DNA of 64,000 nucleotides, taken from assembly GCF_033898525.1 (NCBI RefSeq), contig NZ_JAXAFJ010000003.1, positions 186,001 to 250,000 on the forward strand, written 5' to 3'. The notes under the pieces were generated by a model. That model was not told where the DNA came from and ran no database searches. It was given only the letters and a program-made list of their open reading frames with translations. Positions 63,067 through 64,000 of the stretch are shown here, one piece after another (the stretch's first letter is position 1; each line of letters begins with the position of its first letter). Both the position numbers and the translations under genes were made by a program. The DNA comes from Flaviflagellibacter rhizophilus (GTDB lineage: Bacteria > Pseudomonadota > Alphaproteobacteria > Rhizobiales > Methylopilaceae).

Positions 63067-64000
63067 ATGACGACGAGAGACATCATAGTGATCGGCGCTT
63101 CGGCGGGTGGGGTCGAGGCGCTTCAGCGTCTCTGCGCCAGCCTGCCGGCGGACCTCCCGGCCTCCATCTTCGTCACACAGCATCTTTCGCCGTCTGCAAG
63201 AAGCGTGCTCCCGCAATTGCTCGACCGTGTGGGTCCGCTGCCGGCGCGCTCACCGGCCGATGGCGACCCCGTGGAAACGGGCACCATCTATGTGGCGGCC
63301 CCGGACCACCACATGCTGCTGCGCGAGGGCAAGATCCTCATGCGCCGCGGCCCGAACGAGAACCGCACCCGGCCGGCCGTGAACGCGCTCTTCCGCTCGG
63401 CGGCGCTTGCCTATGGAGGGCGCGTGATCGGCGTGGTGCTGACCGGGCTTCTGGATGACGGCACGGACGGGCTGATCGCGATCACCGCCGCCGGCGGCCT
63501 GTCGGTGGTGCAGGATCCCGACGACGCGGCATGGCCATCCATGCCGCGCAACGCGCTGAAGCGGGACCATGTCAGCCATGTCGTGCCGCTGTCGGGGCTT
63601 GGCGATCTCCTGACATCGCTCGTGGCGGAGGAAGCCGGCCCCAGCATTCCTCTGCCGGACGAATACAGGGTCGAGGATCAAATGGCCGCTCTGGAGTTTG
63701 CCGTCATGGACAGCGAAATCATCACCCCGGGTCAACCCAGCCACATCTCGTGCCCCGATTGCGGCGGCGTGCTGAACCGCATCGACACCCAGGATGAAAT
63801 CCGCTTCCGGTGTCAGGTCGGCCACGCCTTCACGCCGCTGGGCCTCGCCGCCGCCCAGAGCGATGAGCTGGAACGAGCTCTGGGCATCGCCGCACGCACG
63901 CACCGCGACCGCATCCGCCTTTTCGAGCAGATGGGGGCCAGCGCCCACATGCGGGGTCTCCCGCGTGCCGAGGGACGCTGGAAGGAGGCGGCAGACGAGT
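63067..64000 (+). CDS. CheB-like protein-glutamate methylesterase, 3' end beyond the window
   Basis: The frame from ATG 63067 stays open to the window edge, at least 311 residues. It starts with GASAGGVEALQ (catalytic Ser), has the His in VTQHLSPS and Asp in LTGLLDDGTDG, and continues with a C-terminal zinc-ribbon-like part CPDCGGVLN and RCQVGHAFTP. There is no N-terminal receiver, unlike classical CheB, so activity may be controlled differently. TAGGAG precedes the ATG. It is divergent from the HWE kinase gene. Confidence 0.88.
   Translation, partial: MTTRDIIVIGASAGGVEALQRLCASLPADLPASIFVTQHLSPSARSVLPQLLDRVGPLPARSPADGDPVETGTIYVAAPDHHMLLREGKILMRRGPNENRTRPAVNALFRSAALAYGGRVIGVVLTGLLDDGTDGLIAITAAGGLSVVQDPDDAAWPSMPRNALKRDHVSHVVPLSGLGDLLTSLVAEEAGPSIPLPDEYRVEDQMAALEFAVMDSEIITPGQPSHISCPDCGGVLNRIDTQDEIRFRCQVGHAFTPLGLAAAQSDELERALGIAARTHRDRIRLFEQMGASAHMRGLPRAEGRWKEAADE

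Overview
The window is a 64 kb, GC-rich stretch of a bacterial chromosome that reads as an alphaproteobacterium of the Hyphomicrobiales. This is inferred from gene content: an HWE-family sensor kinase, a nasT-nasS regulated nitrate assimilation operon, a PrtD-type secretion system, a DUF6496 protein, GTG and TTG starts, and hairpin-rich intergenic repeats. Xanthobacteraceae-like relatives are plausible, but the sequence gives no proof of genus. I saw no tRNA, rRNA, CRISPR array, insertion sequence or replication origin.

Layout. 1-53 is the tail of an unknown zinc-ribbon-like gene. 56-5309 (minus strand) is glcD-glcE-glcF-lldD for glycolate and lactate oxidation. 5637-7358 is an ABC exporter. 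7375-11448 (minus) holds a PhnA-domain protein and an SbcD/SbcC-like nuclease pair. 11600-24266 is a complete nitrate assimilation cluster: nasT, nasS, a leader RNA with a terminator, nrtABC, an FAD oxidoreductase, nirA, an NADPH flavoprotein, nasA and a small protein. 24273-28360 (minus) is an fbpC-fbpA-fbpB ferric iron importer.

28714-44404 is the most unusual region. It has a LuxR-type regulator whose receiver carries Glu at the usual phospho-acceptor position, then a single 9.4 kb gene for a secreted RTX protein with two animal-type heme peroxidase domains. After it come a strong hairpin, a type I secretion ATPase, a membrane-anchored RTX protein in the same operon, and the membrane fusion protein. 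The giant protein resembles the bacterial peroxicin and MopA (Mn(II)-oxidising) peroxidases. 44548-49071 encodes a CopD-like protein, a DUF2231 protein and a terminal oxidase whose subunits I and III are fused. An MgtC family gene and an SDR gene follow.

50759-59262 looks like an uptake and catabolism cluster for a small nitrogenous compound. It has an NMT1-type ABC importer, two amidohydrolases, a gamma-glutamyltransferase-like enzyme, an NTF2-like protein and a GntR regulator. Two control regions in this cluster share the same palindrome, TGCATGCA, inside an 11-nt identity, which suggests a GntR regulon. From 59308 to the end are small proteins, a Crp-like regulator, a response regulator with its HWE kinase, and a divergent CheB-like methylesterase cut off by the window edge.
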